From Pseudomonas hormoni (lineage in GTDB: Bacteria > Pseudomonadota > Gammaproteobacteria > Pseudomonadales > Pseudomonadaceae), in contig NZ_CP075566.1 of NCBI RefSeq assembly GCF_018502625.1, positions 6,327,001-6,391,000 on the forward strand: a stretch of 64,000 bases of DNA, given 5' to 3'. Below, in pieces: positions 19,473 through 29,133 of the stretch (the stretch's first letter is position 1; every line of letters starts with the position of its first letter). A program made the translations under genes and the position numbers. A model generated the notes under the pieces. The model did not search any database. It saw only the letters and a program-made list of their open reading frames with translations, and had not been told where the DNA came from.

Positions 19473-19623
19473 AGACAGTGCTCACCCTCAGCTGACTGGC
19501 ATTTTCCAGAAGGCACATCTGTCTTTTCTCGTAGAGCTGCACACAACCGTGTTGCGCGGGTGGCTGAACCCCGGTCCGTCGCACCGGTTTCTGTGCAGTC
19601 TCTCAAATGCGTGAGATTGCGTT

Positions 19624-20538
19624 ATGGATGGTATTTTCCTGCAGCAACTGGTCAACGGCCTGACCCTCGGGTCGGTCTATGGCCTGATCGCCATCGGCTA
19701 CACAATGGTCTATGGCATCATCGGCATGATCAACTTCGCCCATGGTGAGGTTTACATGATCTCCGCTTACCTCGCGGCGATCAGTCTGGCTCTGCTGGCA
19801 TACTTCGGTATTGAATCCTTCCCTCTGCTGATGCTTGGCACACTGGTCTTCACCATCATCGTCACGGCGGTGTATGGCTGGGTCATCGAGCGTGTCGCCT
19901 ACAAACCCCTGCGAAACTCCACCCGACTGGCACCGCTGATCAGCGCCATCGGTATTTCGCTGATCCTGCAAAATTATGCACAGATCGCCCAGGGCGCCCG
20001 CCAACAAGGCGTACCGACCCTGCTGACCGGTGCATGGCGAGTGGAAGTCGGAAGCGGCTTCGTCCAGCTCACCTACACCAAGATCTTCATTCTGGTCGCT
20101 GCATTCGCCGGCATGGCCCTGCTGACCTACGTCATCAAGTACACCAAGCTCGGCCGCATGTGCCGCGCCACCCAGCAAGACCGCAAGATGGCCTCGATCC
20201 TGGGGATCAACACCGATCGCGTAATTTCCTACGTATTCATCATCGGTGCGGCAATGGCGGCCCTGGCCGGCGTGCTGATCACCATGAACTACGGCACGTT
20301 CGACTTCTACGCAGGCTTCGTCATCGGCATCAAGGCGTTCACCGCAGCGGTACTCGGCGGGATCGGTTCGCTGCCTGGCGCGATGCTCGGCGGGATCATC
20401 CTCGGGATTTCCGAGTCGCTGTTCTCGGGTCTGGTCAACTCGGACTACAAAGACGTTTTCAGCTTCTCGCTGCTCGTTCTCGTTCTGGTCTTTCGGCCCC
20501 AAGGCCTGCTCGGCCGTCCTCTTGTGTCGAAGGTGTAA
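19624..20538 (+). CDS. livH: Leucine-type ABC transporter permease LivH
   Basis: Inner-membrane permease of 304 residues with multiple hydrophobic helices and the family's N-terminal QQLVNGLTLGSVYGLIAIG and INFAHGEVYM. It also carries GAMAALAGVL and IGIKAFTAAVLGGIGSLPGA in the half that meets the ATPases. It pairs with LivM; the two genes are separated by 3 bases. The 151-base gap to the binding-protein gene is mostly REPIN, so expression probably depends on read-through from the sigma-54 promoter. Confidence 0.95.
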   Translation: MDGIFLQQLVNGLTLGSVYGLIAIGYTMVYGIIGMINFAHGEVYMISAYLAAISLALLAYFGIESFPLLMLGTLVFTIIVTAVYGWVIERVAYKPLRNSTRLAPLISAIGISLILQNYAQIAQGARQQGVPTLLTGAWRVEVGSGFVQLTYTKIFILVAAFAGMALLTYVIKYTKLGRMCRATQQDRKMASILGINTDRVISYVFIIGAAMAALAGVLITMNYGTFDFYAGFVIGIKAFTAAVLGGIGSLPGAMLGGIILGISESLFSGLVNSDYKDVFSFSLLVLVLVFRPQGLLGRPLVSKV

Positions 20539-20541
20539 GCG

Positions 20542-21825
20542 ATGTCTTCAACCACTAAAAAAACCATTGATCTCAAAAGAAGCCTGGTTGACGCGATTCT
20601 TGCCGGTCTGGTCGCCCTCATTGTGTTCGGCCCGATTGTTGGCGTAGTCCTCGACGGCTACGGCTTCAATCTGGAAACGACCCGAGTGGCGTGGATTGTC
20701 GCCATTGTCATGGCCGGCCGCTTTGCCCTGAGCCTGTTCCTGCAAACGCCCAAAGGACTGAGAATTCTCGAAGGCTTTGAAAGCACCGGTTCAGGGGTTC
20801 ATGTACTGCCACCCGATTACAAATCACGGTTGCGCTGGATCATCCCGCTGATGATCGTCATCGCCGTGGTGTTCCCGTTTTTCTCCAATTCCTACCTGCT
20901 GGGCGTGGTTATCCTCGGGTTGATCTACGTGCTGCTGGGGCTTGGTTTGAACATCGTGGTCGGCCTGGCCGGCCTGCTCGATCTCGGCTACGTGGCGTTC
21001 TACGCCATCGGGGCCTATGGACTGGCGCTCGGTTATCAATACCTGGGGCTGGGTTTCTGGACGGTGCTGCCACTGGCGGCGATCACGGCGGGGCTGGCCG
21101 GTTGCATCCTCGGCTTCCCGGTGTTGCGCCTGCACGGTGACTACCTGGCGATCGTGACCCTGGGCTTCGGTGAAATCATCCGCTTGATCCTCAACAACTG
21201 GCTGACCCTGACCGGTGGCCCGAACGGCATGGCGGCGCCGCTGCCAACCTTCTTCGGCCTCGAGTTCGGCAAACGCGCGAAGGACGGAGGCGTTCCGTTC
21301 CACGAGTTTTTCGGTATCGCCTACAACCCGGACGTGAAGTACTACTTCATCTACGCGGTGTTGTTCCTTGTGGTGCTGGCCGTGCTGTACATCAAGCACC
21401 GTCTGACCCGCATGCCGGTCGGTCGCGCCTGGGAAGCCTTGCGTGAAGATGAAATCGCCTGTCGCTCCATGGGGCTGAACCACGTACTGGTCAAGCTTTC
21501 GGCGTTCACCATCGGTGCGTCGACGGCCGGTCTCGCGGGCGTGTTCTTCGCCACTTACCAAGGGTTCGTCAACCCGACCTCGTTCACCTTCTTTGAATCG
21601 GCCCTGATCCTCGCCATCGTGGTACTCGGCGGCATGGGCTCGACCATTGGCGTGGTCATCGCAGCCTTTGTGCTGACCGTGGCCCCGGAACTGCTGCGTG
21701 GCTTCGCGGAATACCGCGTGCTGCTGTTCGGCATCCTGATGGTGTTGATGATGATCTGGCGACCGCGCGGCCTGATTCGGATCAGCCGTACCGGTGTGAC
21801 CCCGCGTAAAGGAGTAGCGCCATGA
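20542..21825 (+). CDS. livM: Leucine-type ABC transporter permease LivM
   Basis: Second permease subunit, 427 residues. An N-terminal extension of about 90 residues with two hydrophobic segments (the DUF3382 type) precedes the conserved core, recognisable by GLNIVVGLAGLLDLGYVAFYAIGAY (given in part) and GRAWEALREDEIACRSMGLN. The length matches the usual LivM size. Its stop overlaps the LivG start (ATGA), so translation is coupled. Confidence 0.95.
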   Translation: MSSTTKKTIDLKRSLVDAILAGLVALIVFGPIVGVVLDGYGFNLETTRVAWIVAIVMAGRFALSLFLQTPKGLRILEGFESTGSGVHVLPPDYKSRLRWIIPLMIVIAVVFPFFSNSYLLGVVILGLIYVLLGLGLNIVVGLAGLLDLGYVAFYAIGAYGLALGYQYLGLGFWTVLPLAAITAGLAGCILGFPVLRLHGDYLAIVTLGFGEIIRLILNNWLTLTGGPNGMAAPLPTFFGLEFGKRAKDGGVPFHEFFGIAYNPDVKYYFIYAVLFLVVLAVLYIKHRLTRMPVGRAWEALREDEIACRSMGLNHVLVKLSAFTIGASTAGLAGVFFATYQGFVNPTSFTFFESALILAIVVLGGMGSTIGVVIAAFVLTVAPELLRGFAEYRVLLFGILMVLMMIWRPRGLIRISRTGVTPRKGVAP

Positions 21826-22693
21826 GCGAAGTCGTACTCTCGGTCGAGAAGCTGATGATGCACTTCGGCGGCATCAAGGCGTTGAACGATGTCAGCCTGA
21901 AGGTCAAGCGCAACTCGATCTTCGCCCTGATCGGCCCCAACGGCGCCGGCAAGACCACCGTGTTCAACTGCCTGACCGGGTTCTACAAGGCCTCGGGCGG
22001 CAAGATTGAACTCAACGTGCGTGGCGAGCGGACCGATGTCATCAAAATGCTCGGTGAACCGTTCAAAGCGACCGATTTTGTATCGCCGAAAAGCTTCCTC
22101 AGCCGGCTCCACTACAAGATGTTTGGCGGTACCCACCTGGTGAACCGTGCCGGCCTGGCGCGGACCTTCCAGAACATTCGCCTGTTCAAGGAAATGTCGG
22201 TGCTGGAAAACCTGCTGGTGGCCCAACACATGTGGGTCAACCGCAGCATGCTGGCGGGCATCCTCAACACCAAGGGCTACCGCAAGGCCGAAAGCGATGC
22301 GCTGGACCACGCCTTCTACTGGCTGGAAGTGGTGGACCTGGTGGACTGCGCCAACCGTCTGGCCGGTGAACTGTCCTACGGTCAGCAACGCCGTCTGGAA
22401 ATCGCCCGGGCCATGTGCACCCGGCCGCAGATCATCTGTCTCGACGAACCGGCCGCCGGCCTCAACCCTCAGGAAACCGAAGCGCTGAGCGCGATGATCC
22501 GGCTGCTGCGCGACGAGCATGATCTGACCGTGGTGCTGATCGAACACGACATGGGCATGGTTATGAGCATTTCCGACCACATCGTGGTGCTGGACCACGG
22601 CGTCGTCATCGCCGAGGGTGGACCCGATGCGATACGCAATGATCCGAAAGTGATTGCGGCCTATCTGGGCGCCGATGAAGAGGAAGTGGTGCT

Positions 22694-22697
<4 letters not shown>
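21822..22697 (+). CDS. livG: Leucine-type ABC transporter ATP-binding protein LivG
   Basis: ABC ATPase of 291 residues. Walker A GPNGAGKTT, signature LSYGQQRRLEIARAM, Walker B IICLDEP and the following Gly-rich PAAGLNPQET are intact. The insertion after Walker A, rich in charged residues, is typical of LivG. Overlaps livM by four bases and livF by four bases. Confidence 0.96.
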
Positions 22698-23410
<713 letters not shown>

Positions 23411-23430
23411 TTTTTCCGCTGCAACAAAAG

Positions 23431-23462
23431 AAGCCCCGACGAGCAATCGCCGGGGCTTTTTT
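23431..23462 (+). terminator. Rho-independent terminator of the leucine-type ABC operon
   Basis: The stem AGCCCCG / CGGGGCT with a loop of about 13 bases is followed by six T residues, about 20 bases after the livF stop. Confidence 0.88.
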
Positions 23463-23485
23463 ACATCTCCAATACGCCACAAATC

Positions 23486-23578
23486 CCTGTGGGAGCGAGC
23501 CTGCTCGCGATGGCGGTGGGTCAGTCACCGCAATGCTGATTGTGCCGCCGCTATCGCGAGCAGGCTCGCTCCCACAGG
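23486..23578. repeat. REPIN, class C (CCTGTGGGAGCGAGCCTGCT)
   Basis: Arms CCTGTGGGAGCGAGCCTGCT and its reverse complement enclose about 40 bases, just past the operon terminator. Confidence 0.9.
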
Positions 23579-23676
23579 TGTCTGTGGTGTGCTTTCTGGA
23601 AATTGTGGAAAACAAATTCACCAAGCTCTTAAAGCGCGACATAAAGCCGCTGCAAATAGTTGTTTTGTCACGGTTT

Positions 23677-24118
23677 TGACTTGTCCCCGTTTGCTGTGGA
23701 GCTGGCTGTGAATAACGTGGGAGTAGCTGGCTGAAGGCCTTTAGAAACGTGGCTTGCAGAGATGTGGTTGTTTTTTGATCAGGCTCTTTTACTGAACCGG
23801 CGCTCTACTTTGTCAACCTTTTTATCAGTACCGAAAATGGTCTGAAAGGGTTGAGGGCGGCCTGTGGATAAGTCTGTGGTTAAACTCTGGAAAGACTTGG
23901 CTGAGGGCCGTAGTTACTGGCTCGGCGCCATCGCTGGTTTACCGGGGCGATCGTGCAAAATGCCACGGGCTACACAGTGAGCACTCCAGGGTCAAGCAAA
24001 AAACTTTGTAATCTGCCCGCAAAGCCTTGTGCACAGCGGCTTTCAGCTTTTTCACTTGCCCCCGGAAACTGTGGACCTGCCTGTGGATAACGTGCGGGTA
24101 TATGGCTGCAGGCCACGG
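23677..24118 (+). repeat. Degenerate triple repeat with DnaA-box-like motifs in a gene-free region
   Basis: The interval 23579-24253 has no convincing gene. Within it lie two related blocks, 23677-23740 (TTGTCCCCG, CTGTGGAGCTGGCTGTGAAT, ATAACGTGGGAG, GGCTGAAGGCC) and 24054-24115 (TTGCCCCCGG, CTGTGGACCTGCCTGTGGAT, ATAACGTGCGGG, GGCTGCAGGCC). A weaker middle block lies near 23855-23915 (GGCCTGTGGATAAGTCTGTGG, given in part, then TTGGCTGAGGGCC). Each block carries TGTGGATAA or a one-mismatch form (23707, 23863, 24082), the reverse complement of the DnaA box TTATCCACA. Role unknown. Confidence 0.55.
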
Positions 24119-24253
24119 GGGATATGGCGTTGCTGGCATTGATCGTTTTTCGTACAGTTTTTGTTGTGGTTGCCGCTGTCGGCAAGGCCGGGCATGCTGC
24201 CAGCTGATTTTCTATTCCAATGGCTGCCTGTCAGCCAAAGCAAGGAGAACACG

Positions 24254-25024
24254 ATGTCCAACACCCTGTTTATTACCGGCGCGACTTCCGGTTTTGGTGA
24301 AGCTTGTGCCCGTCGTTTTGCCGAGGCTGGCTGGAAACTGGTGCTGACAGGTCGTCGTGAAGAACGCCTCAATGCCCTGTGCGCCGAGTTGTCAAAGCAG
24401 ACCGAGGTCCATGGCCTGGTGCTCGACGTGCGTGATCGCAAGGCCATGGAGGAGGCGATTGCCAACCTGCCGCCGTCCTTCGCCAAGCTGCGCGGGCTGA
24501 TCAACAACGCCGGCCTGGCGCTCGGCGTGGACCCGGCGCCGAAGTGCAACCTTGATGATTGGGACACCATGGTCGACACCAACATCAAGGGCCTGATGTA
24601 CAGCACTCGTCTGCTGCTGCCGCGCCTGATTGCCCACGGTCGTGGCGCCAGCATCGTCAACCTCGGTTCCATCGCCGGCAACTACCCGTATCCGGGCAGC
24701 CACGTGTATGGCGCGAGCAAGGCGTTCGTCAAACAGTTTTCGCTGAACCTGCGCTGTGACCTGCAGGGCACGGGCGTGCGTGTCAGCAACATTGAGCCGG
24801 GCCTGTGCGAGAGCGAATTCTCGCTGGTGCGCTTTGCCGGTGATCAGGAGCGGTACAACGCGACCTACGCCGGTGCCGAGCCGATCCAGCCGCAAGACAT
24901 CGCCGACACCATTTTCTGGGTGCTCAATGCGCCGGCCCACATCAACATCAACAGCCTCGAGCTGATGCCGGTGAGCCAGACGTGGAGCGGGTTTGCGATT
25001 GAGCGTAATGGTGGCAAAGCATAA
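24254..25024 (+). CDS. SDR family oxidoreductase, YdfG-like
   Basis: Short-chain dehydrogenase of 256 residues. The cofactor motif TGATSGFGEA, NNAG, the catalytic Ser (NLGSIAG) and the YGASK active-site Tyr/Lys are all present. An Arg pair (TGRREERL) after the second strand suggests NADP preference. The sequence most resembles YdfG-type 3-hydroxy-acid / L-allo-threonine dehydrogenases. ATG 24254 has AAGGAG upstream and is preferred over an open frame from 24161. Single gene, followed by a REPIN. Confidence 0.88.
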   Translation: MSNTLFITGATSGFGEACARRFAEAGWKLVLTGRREERLNALCAELSKQTEVHGLVLDVRDRKAMEEAIANLPPSFAKLRGLINNAGLALGVDPAPKCNLDDWDTMVDTNIKGLMYSTRLLLPRLIAHGRGASIVNLGSIAGNYPYPGSHVYGASKAFVKQFSLNLRCDLQGTGVRVSNIEPGLCESEFSLVRFAGDQERYNATYAGAEPIQPQDIADTIFWVLNAPAHININSLELMPVSQTWSGFAIERNGGKA

Positions 25025-25025
25025 T

Positions 25026-25130
25026 TGTGGCGAGGGAGCTTGCTCCCGCTGGGCCGCGAAGCGGCCCCGCTTATCCCTAAAAAGAAGGGGACTGCTGCGC
25101 AGTCCAGCGGGAGCAAGCTCCCTCGCCACA
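25026..25130. repeat. REPIN, class A, inverted long-spacer subtype
   Basis: Arms TGTGGCGAGGGAGCTTGCTC and its reverse complement flank a spacer that contains GGCCGCGAAGCGGCC and CTTATCCC. The spacer is the reverse complement of the spacers at 44723, 47715 and 63277, so this copy is inserted in the opposite orientation. Confidence 0.9.
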
Positions 25131-25136
25131 GAGGAT

Positions 25137-26264
25137 TTAGCCGAGATAATCGGCCAATCCGCGATAGCAGGTCGCCAAGTGATAAGGCGTGGTCGAAGGC
25201 ATGTCCTGACGGCTCACTTCACCGCTCTCATCGCGACACTCATGCCAGCCGCCCGCATGCAGAGAGCGCTGTTGCAGCGCCTGCAATTGGCGCAGCACCG
25301 GAGCCTCGCTGTCCGGACGCAAGGTCAGCGCACGCAAGTATTCAGCCTGAGCCCAGATGCGTTGGGTGCCATCCTTCGATTGCCCGTCCAGCGTGAGCAT
25401 TGCCCGCACCGCCCCACTCGATTGATCGACACCCAACTGCTCGGTGTACGCAAAAGCGCGTTCCAGGGAGGCGTGCAGTCTGGAACCACGCAACAACGGC
25501 GAAGATTCCAGCAGGAAATACCACTCGAACTGATGCCCCGGTTCAAACCAGTTATCCACAGCGCCTAGCGGTTTTTCCATCAGCACACCGTGCTGCGGAT
25601 CGATAAAGCGCTTCTGCATGGCGGTGCATAACTCGACGAGCACACGCTGCACGGCGAGGTCTTCACGCACCGACAGCGTGGCGAGGAACGCTTCGGCCAG
25701 GTGCATTAGCGGGTTTTGCAACGGCCCGGTATTCAGTGACGACCAGTTACGTTCAAGGCAAGCTTCGTACAGGCCGTCGCCCGTGGCGAAACGCTGCGCA
25801 ACCACTTCCAGCACGGCGTTGAGCACCGATTCCACCAGCGGCTCGCGAACCTTGTCCCAGTAATGGGCGCAGGCGAAGAGAATGAAGGCGTGGGTGTAGA
25901 GATCCTTGCGATGATCCAGCGGCGCGCCTTGCGGATTGATGCTGTAGAACCAGCCACCGTGTTCGGCGTCATGGAAATGTTGCTGCAACGAGCGGAACAA
26001 TGCCGCAGCACGCTCTTCGGCGCCCGGCACCTGGCCGATCAGGCTGGAAAACAGATACAGCTGCCGCGCGCAGGCCATGGCCCGGTAGCGTTGAGGTGGC
26101 AAAGGTTGATGCCCGGCGTCCAACGCCTCGTAGGGCAGGGCCAACTCGGCATTCCAGCCGGGGCCTTGCCAGAGCGGCACGATCACGTCCTGGAAATGCG
26201 CTTGCACAGTGGCAAACAGAGCAGTCAAGTCAGGCTGGGAGGCGGAGCGGGAAACAGGTGGCAT
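25137..26264 (-). CDS. AGE family epimerase/isomerase
   Basis: Protein of 375 residues of the N-acylglucosamine 2-epimerase family, an (alpha/alpha)6 barrel enzyme group acting on sugars such as mannose, cellobiose or N-acylglucosamine. Family stretches visible are GGWFYSINPQGAPLDHRKDLYTHAF (given in part), NPLMHLAEAFLA and PGHQFEWYFLL. The conserved His residues of the barrel (in RKDLYTHAFILFA, MHLAEA and PGHQFEW) are kept. Mannose isomerase-type activity is the usual Pseudomonas annotation, but the substrate cannot be read here. Convergent with the SDR gene; the short gap is a REPIN. Confidence 0.87.
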   Translation of the reverse strand: MPPVSRSASQPDLTALFATVQAHFQDVIVPLWQGPGWNAELALPYEALDAGHQPLPPQRYRAMACARQLYLFSSLIGQVPGAEERAAALFRSLQQHFHDAEHGGWFYSINPQGAPLDHRKDLYTHAFILFACAHYWDKVREPLVESVLNAVLEVVAQRFATGDGLYEACLERNWSSLNTGPLQNPLMHLAEAFLATLSVREDLAVQRVLVELCTAMQKRFIDPQHGVLMEKPLGAVDNWFEPGHQFEWYFLLESSPLLRGSRLHASLERAFAYTEQLGVDQSSGAVRAMLTLDGQSKDGTQRIWAQAEYLRALTLRPDSEAPVLRQLQALQQRSLHAGGWHECRDESGEVSRQDMPSTTPYHLATCYRGLADYLG

Positions 26265-26340
26265 TGGCTGGCGTCGTCACGGCAGGGTCGATTGCGCGAC
26301 ATGTTAACAGGCCTGAGAGTTGCGGTGTCTGTCAGGCCGT

Positions 26341-26434
26341 CTTCGCGGGCAAGCCTCGCTCCTACAGGGTTTGTGTCGAGTCACAATGATGCAGACGAAA
26401 AATAACCCTGTAGGAGCGAGGCTTGCCCGCGAAG
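26341..26434. repeat. REPIN, class B
   Basis: Arms CTTCGCGGGCAAGCCTCGCT and its reverse complement, about 40 bases apart, between the AGE gene and hupE/ureJ. Confidence 0.9.
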
Positions 26435-26457
26435 AGGCCATCACTGGCGGTAAAGAA

Positions 26458-27030
26458 TCAACCCGCCAACAACCAAACCCCAGTCGCCGCCGAAGCCGCA
26501 CCCGCCAATCGAACCAACGGCGCCGCCGCCTGCGGCAACACTCGAACCACCGCATAACCCGCCGCGTGCAAGGCCGCTGTCGCCGCCACAAACCCTGCGG
26601 CATACGCCCACGGACTCGACATGTCCGGCAATTCCAGCCCATGCGCCACGCCATGGAACAACGCAAATAACGCCGTCGCACCCATCGCCAAACCCAATGG
26701 CGGACGCACCGCCAGTGCCACCGCCAGGCCCAGCGCCAGCACCGACGCCGCAATCCCGCTTTCCAGCGCCGGCAGGTTCAGCCCTTCAAAGCCCAGCAGT
26801 CCGCCGATCAGCATGGTGCCGACAAACGTGCACGGCAGCGCCCAACGCGCCGCGCCTTTCTGCTGTGCCGCCCACAACCCGACCGCAACCATCGCCAGCA
26901 AGTGATCGAGGCCGCCAATCGGGTGGCTGATGCCGGCGATCAAACCATTGTCGCCGTGGCCGGGGTGGGCAAAGGCGATGGCCGGGGTCAGCAGCAGGGC
27001 CATGGCGCCGAGAATGCGTTTAAGTGACAT
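26458..27030 (-). CDS. ureJ: HupE/UreJ family membrane protein, probable nickel permease
   Basis: Integral membrane protein of 190 residues. A signal-like N-terminus ending AFA|HPGHG is followed by the family motif HPIGGLDHLLAM and several further hydrophobic helices. HupE/UreJ proteins are thought to import nickel or cobalt. It lies 34 bases after ureG on the same strand, the last gene of ureE-F-G-J, which supports a role in nickel supply for urease. The His-rich start HPGHGDN fits metal handling. Direct evidence for transport is lacking. Confidence 0.88.
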   Translation of the reverse strand: MSLKRILGAMALLLTPAIAFAHPGHGDNGLIAGISHPIGGLDHLLAMVAVGLWAAQQKGAARWALPCTFVGTMLIGGLLGFEGLNLPALESGIAASVLALGLAVALAVRPPLGLAMGATALFALFHGVAHGLELPDMSSPWAYAAGFVAATAALHAAGYAVVRVLPQAAAPLVRLAGAASAATGVWLLAG

Positions 27031-27064
27031 GGATAAGCTTCCTTGTTGATAAGTTTGGTCGTGA

Positions 27065-27679
27065 TCAAGCTGCGGTCAGCAGGCCCTGGCGTTCGATGAA
27101 AGCGATGATTTCTTCCAGCCCCAGCCCGGTTTTCTGGTTGCTGAAGACAAAAGGTTTGCCGTTGCGCATGCGCGTGGTGTCGCTGTCCATCATCTCCAGC
27201 GACGCGCCGACCAAGGGGGCGAGGTCGACCTTGTTGATCACCAGCAGATCGGATTTACAAATCCCCGGCCCGCCCTTGCGCGGCAGCTTGTCGCCGGCCG
27301 AGACGTCAATCACGTAGATCGTCAGGTCCGACAGTTCCGGGCTGAAGGTGGCCGACAGATTGTCGCCACCGGACTCCACCAGGATCAGGTCCAGCCCCGG
27401 AAAGCGGCGGTTCAGTTGATCCACGGCTTCGAGGTTAATCGAGGCGTCTTCGCGGATCGCCGTGTGCGGGCAGCCGCCGGTTTCCACGCCGATGATTCGC
27501 TCCGGCGCCAGGGCTTCGTTGCGCACCAGAAAATCAGCGTCTTCGCGGGTGTAGATGTCATTGGTCACGACGGCGAGGTTGTAGCGGTCGCGCAGCGCCA
27601 GGCACAGGGCCAGCGTCAGAGCGGTTTTGCCGGAACCGACCGGGCCGCCGATGCCGACGCGCAGAGGTTGTGTGTTCAT
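27065..27679 (-). CDS. ureG: Urease accessory GTPase UreG
   Basis: SIMIBI-class GTPase that drives nickel insertion into urease with UreD/UreF/UreE. The 204 residues carry the P-loop [11 protein letters not shown], the CPH nickel-binding motif ([13 protein letters not shown]) and [15 protein letters not shown]. The gap to ureF is 23 bases. Acts in the cytoplasm as part of the UreD-UreF-UreG activation complex. Confidence 0.97.
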   Translation of the reverse strand: MNTQPLRVGIGGPVGSGKTALTLALCLALRDRYNLAVVTNDIYTREDADFLVRNEALAPERIIGVETGGCPHTAIREDASINLEAVDQLNRRFPGLDLILVESGGDNLSATFSPELSDLTIYVIDVSAGDKLPRKGGPGICKSDLLVINKVDLAPLVGASLEMMDSDTTRMRNGKPFVFSNQKTGLGLEEIIAFIERQGLLTAA

Positions 27680-27702
27680 GTGATTCTCCAGAATAAAAGG
27701 CC

Positions 27703-28377
27703 CTAGGAACGGAACAGACGGCTGTACTGGCGCTCATGGGCCATGCACGCCAGGGACAGGCCGAAAGCGGCGCTGCCATAGTGTTCGGGGTTGATTCGTG
27801 TGGCGTTTTGTTGGGCTTCCTGCAATAGCGGCAGCAATTCGCTGGTCAGGCGTTGCGCGGCTTGCTGGCCCAGCGGCAAAGTTTTCATCAGCACCGCCAG
27901 CTGGTTTTCCAGCCAGCTCCACAGCCAGGCCGCCAACGCGTCCTGCGGACTGATGCGCCAGGCGCGCGCGGCCAGCGCCCAGCCGAGTGCCAGGTGCGGT
28001 TCGGGACGTTGTTCGAGAAAGCTGCGGGCCGGTGCATCGAGTTCCGGTAAACCGTTGAGCAGCTGCTGCAAGGAATACCCCATCTGCCGGCTTTCCTGAT
28101 GCAACTCGCGGGTTTCCCGGCTGGCGCGGTGTTCTTCGCAGCGTTGTAGTAATTCGCCCCAGTTTTCTTCGGCGGCGGCCACGCAATGGGCGAGCAACAG
28201 CGGCGCTTCGAAGCGCGCCAGGTTCAGCAGCAATTGATCGCTGATCCAGCGCCGGGCGCTGTCGGAATCATTCACCCGACCGTTATCCACCACCATTTCC
28301 AGACCCTGGGAATAGCTGTAGCCGCCAATCGGCAGTTGCGGACTGGCCAGGCGCAGCAGCGCCCAGGCCGGGTTCAT
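27703..28377 (-). CDS. ureF: Urease accessory protein UreF
   Basis: All-helical protein of 224 residues that recruits UreG and UreD to apo-urease and gates nickel insertion. Family stretches [18 protein letters not shown] and the C-terminal [22 protein letters not shown] are clear. Its start overlaps the ureE stop by four bases, so translation is coupled. Confidence 0.95.
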   Translation of the reverse strand: MNPAWALLRLASPQLPIGGYSYSQGLEMVVDNGRVNDSDSARRWISDQLLLNLARFEAPLLLAHCVAAAEENWGELLQRCEEHRASRETRELHQESRQMGYSLQQLLNGLPELDAPARSFLEQRPEPHLALGWALAARAWRISPQDALAAWLWSWLENQLAVLMKTLPLGQQAAQRLTSELLPLLQEAQQNATRINPEHYGSAAFGLSLACMAHERQYSRLFRS

Positions 28378-28874
28378 AGACGTACGCCGAACTGGTGCAG
28401 TTTCGGCGGGTAGTTGAAGTCCTCGTCGCCATGCCGCGAATGGTGATGGCCACCGCCATAGGCACCATGCTCCGGCTGGAACGGCGCTTCGATGTTTTCG
28501 ACCTTGGCATCAAGTTGTTCGAGCATCGCCTTGAGCACGTAATCATCGAGCAGGCGCAACCAGCCATCGCCAACTTGCAGGGCGACGTGGCGATTGCCAA
28601 GGTGATAAGCCGCGCGGGTCAGTTCGAAAGCGTTGGCGCAGGTGACGTGCAGCAGTTGTTCGGGGCGGGCGCAGACGCGGACGATGCGACCGTCCTCGGC
28701 TTCCAGGCATTCGCCGTCATACAGCGGCGACTGACCGCGCTCCAGAAACAACCCGACGTCTTCACCCTCGGCACTGAAACAGCGCAGGCGGCTTTTGCTC
28801 CGGGCTTCGAAGGTCAGGTGCAACTCGGCGGCCCAGACGGGTTGAGGGTCGATTCTGCGATGAATCACCAGCAT
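28374..28874 (-). CDS. ureE: Urease accessory nickel chaperone UreE
   Basis: Metallochaperone of 166 residues that delivers Ni2+ to the UreG complex. The conserved core RVCARPEQLLHV and HLGNRHVALQ contains the interface His, and the C-terminus has a short His-rich tail (GGGHHHSRHGDEDF). The ATG at 28874 (MLVIHRR) gives the usual length; the frame stays open eight more codons. First gene of ureE-F-G-J. It lies some 25 kb from ureC, as the accessory genes are also separated in P. aeruginosa. Confidence 0.95.
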   Translation of the reverse strand: MLVIHRRIDPQPVWAAELHLTFEARSKSRLRCFSAEGEDVGLFLERGQSPLYDGECLEAEDGRIVRVCARPEQLLHVTCANAFELTRAAYHLGNRHVALQVGDGWLRLLDDYVLKAMLEQLDAKVENIEAPFQPEHGAYGGGHHHSRHGDEDFNYPPKLHQFGVRL

Positions 28875-29049
28875 CGGAAGGCTTCCAGCAATGGACATTG
28901 CTGTGGTTAGAGCAAGGGGCTTGCCAATCGGGGGATGTGTAGGAAATGCCTGTCCGAAGCGTAGGGCGAGGTGCGGCGGGGTGGGAGTTTTGGGTGAAGT
29001 TGGTGCGAGGGTTTTGGTATGCGCACCAAGTTGATGCGGTAGTGCTTTT

Positions 29050-29130
29050 TGTGGGAGCTTGCTCGCGATTGCGCTGAATCAGTGATTTCAATTGCGATTG
29101 TGCAGCCGTCATCGCGAGCAGGCTCGCACA
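29050..29130. repeat. REPIN, class C, degenerate
   Basis: TGTGGGAGCTTGCTCGCGAT and ATCGCGAGCAGGCTCGCACA form imperfect inverted arms; each has lost a few bases relative to the copy at 23486. Confidence 0.75.
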
Positions 29131-29133
29131 GGG

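Noticed and set aside
18202..19584. 460-residue minus-strand open frame over livK
   Set aside because: Antisense to the binding-protein gene and includes REPIN sequence.
23579..24253. DnaA-box cluster considered as the chromosomal origin
   Set aside because: No dnaA, dnaN, rpmH or gidA genes nearby and no AT-rich unwinding element; only three boxes with wide spacing.
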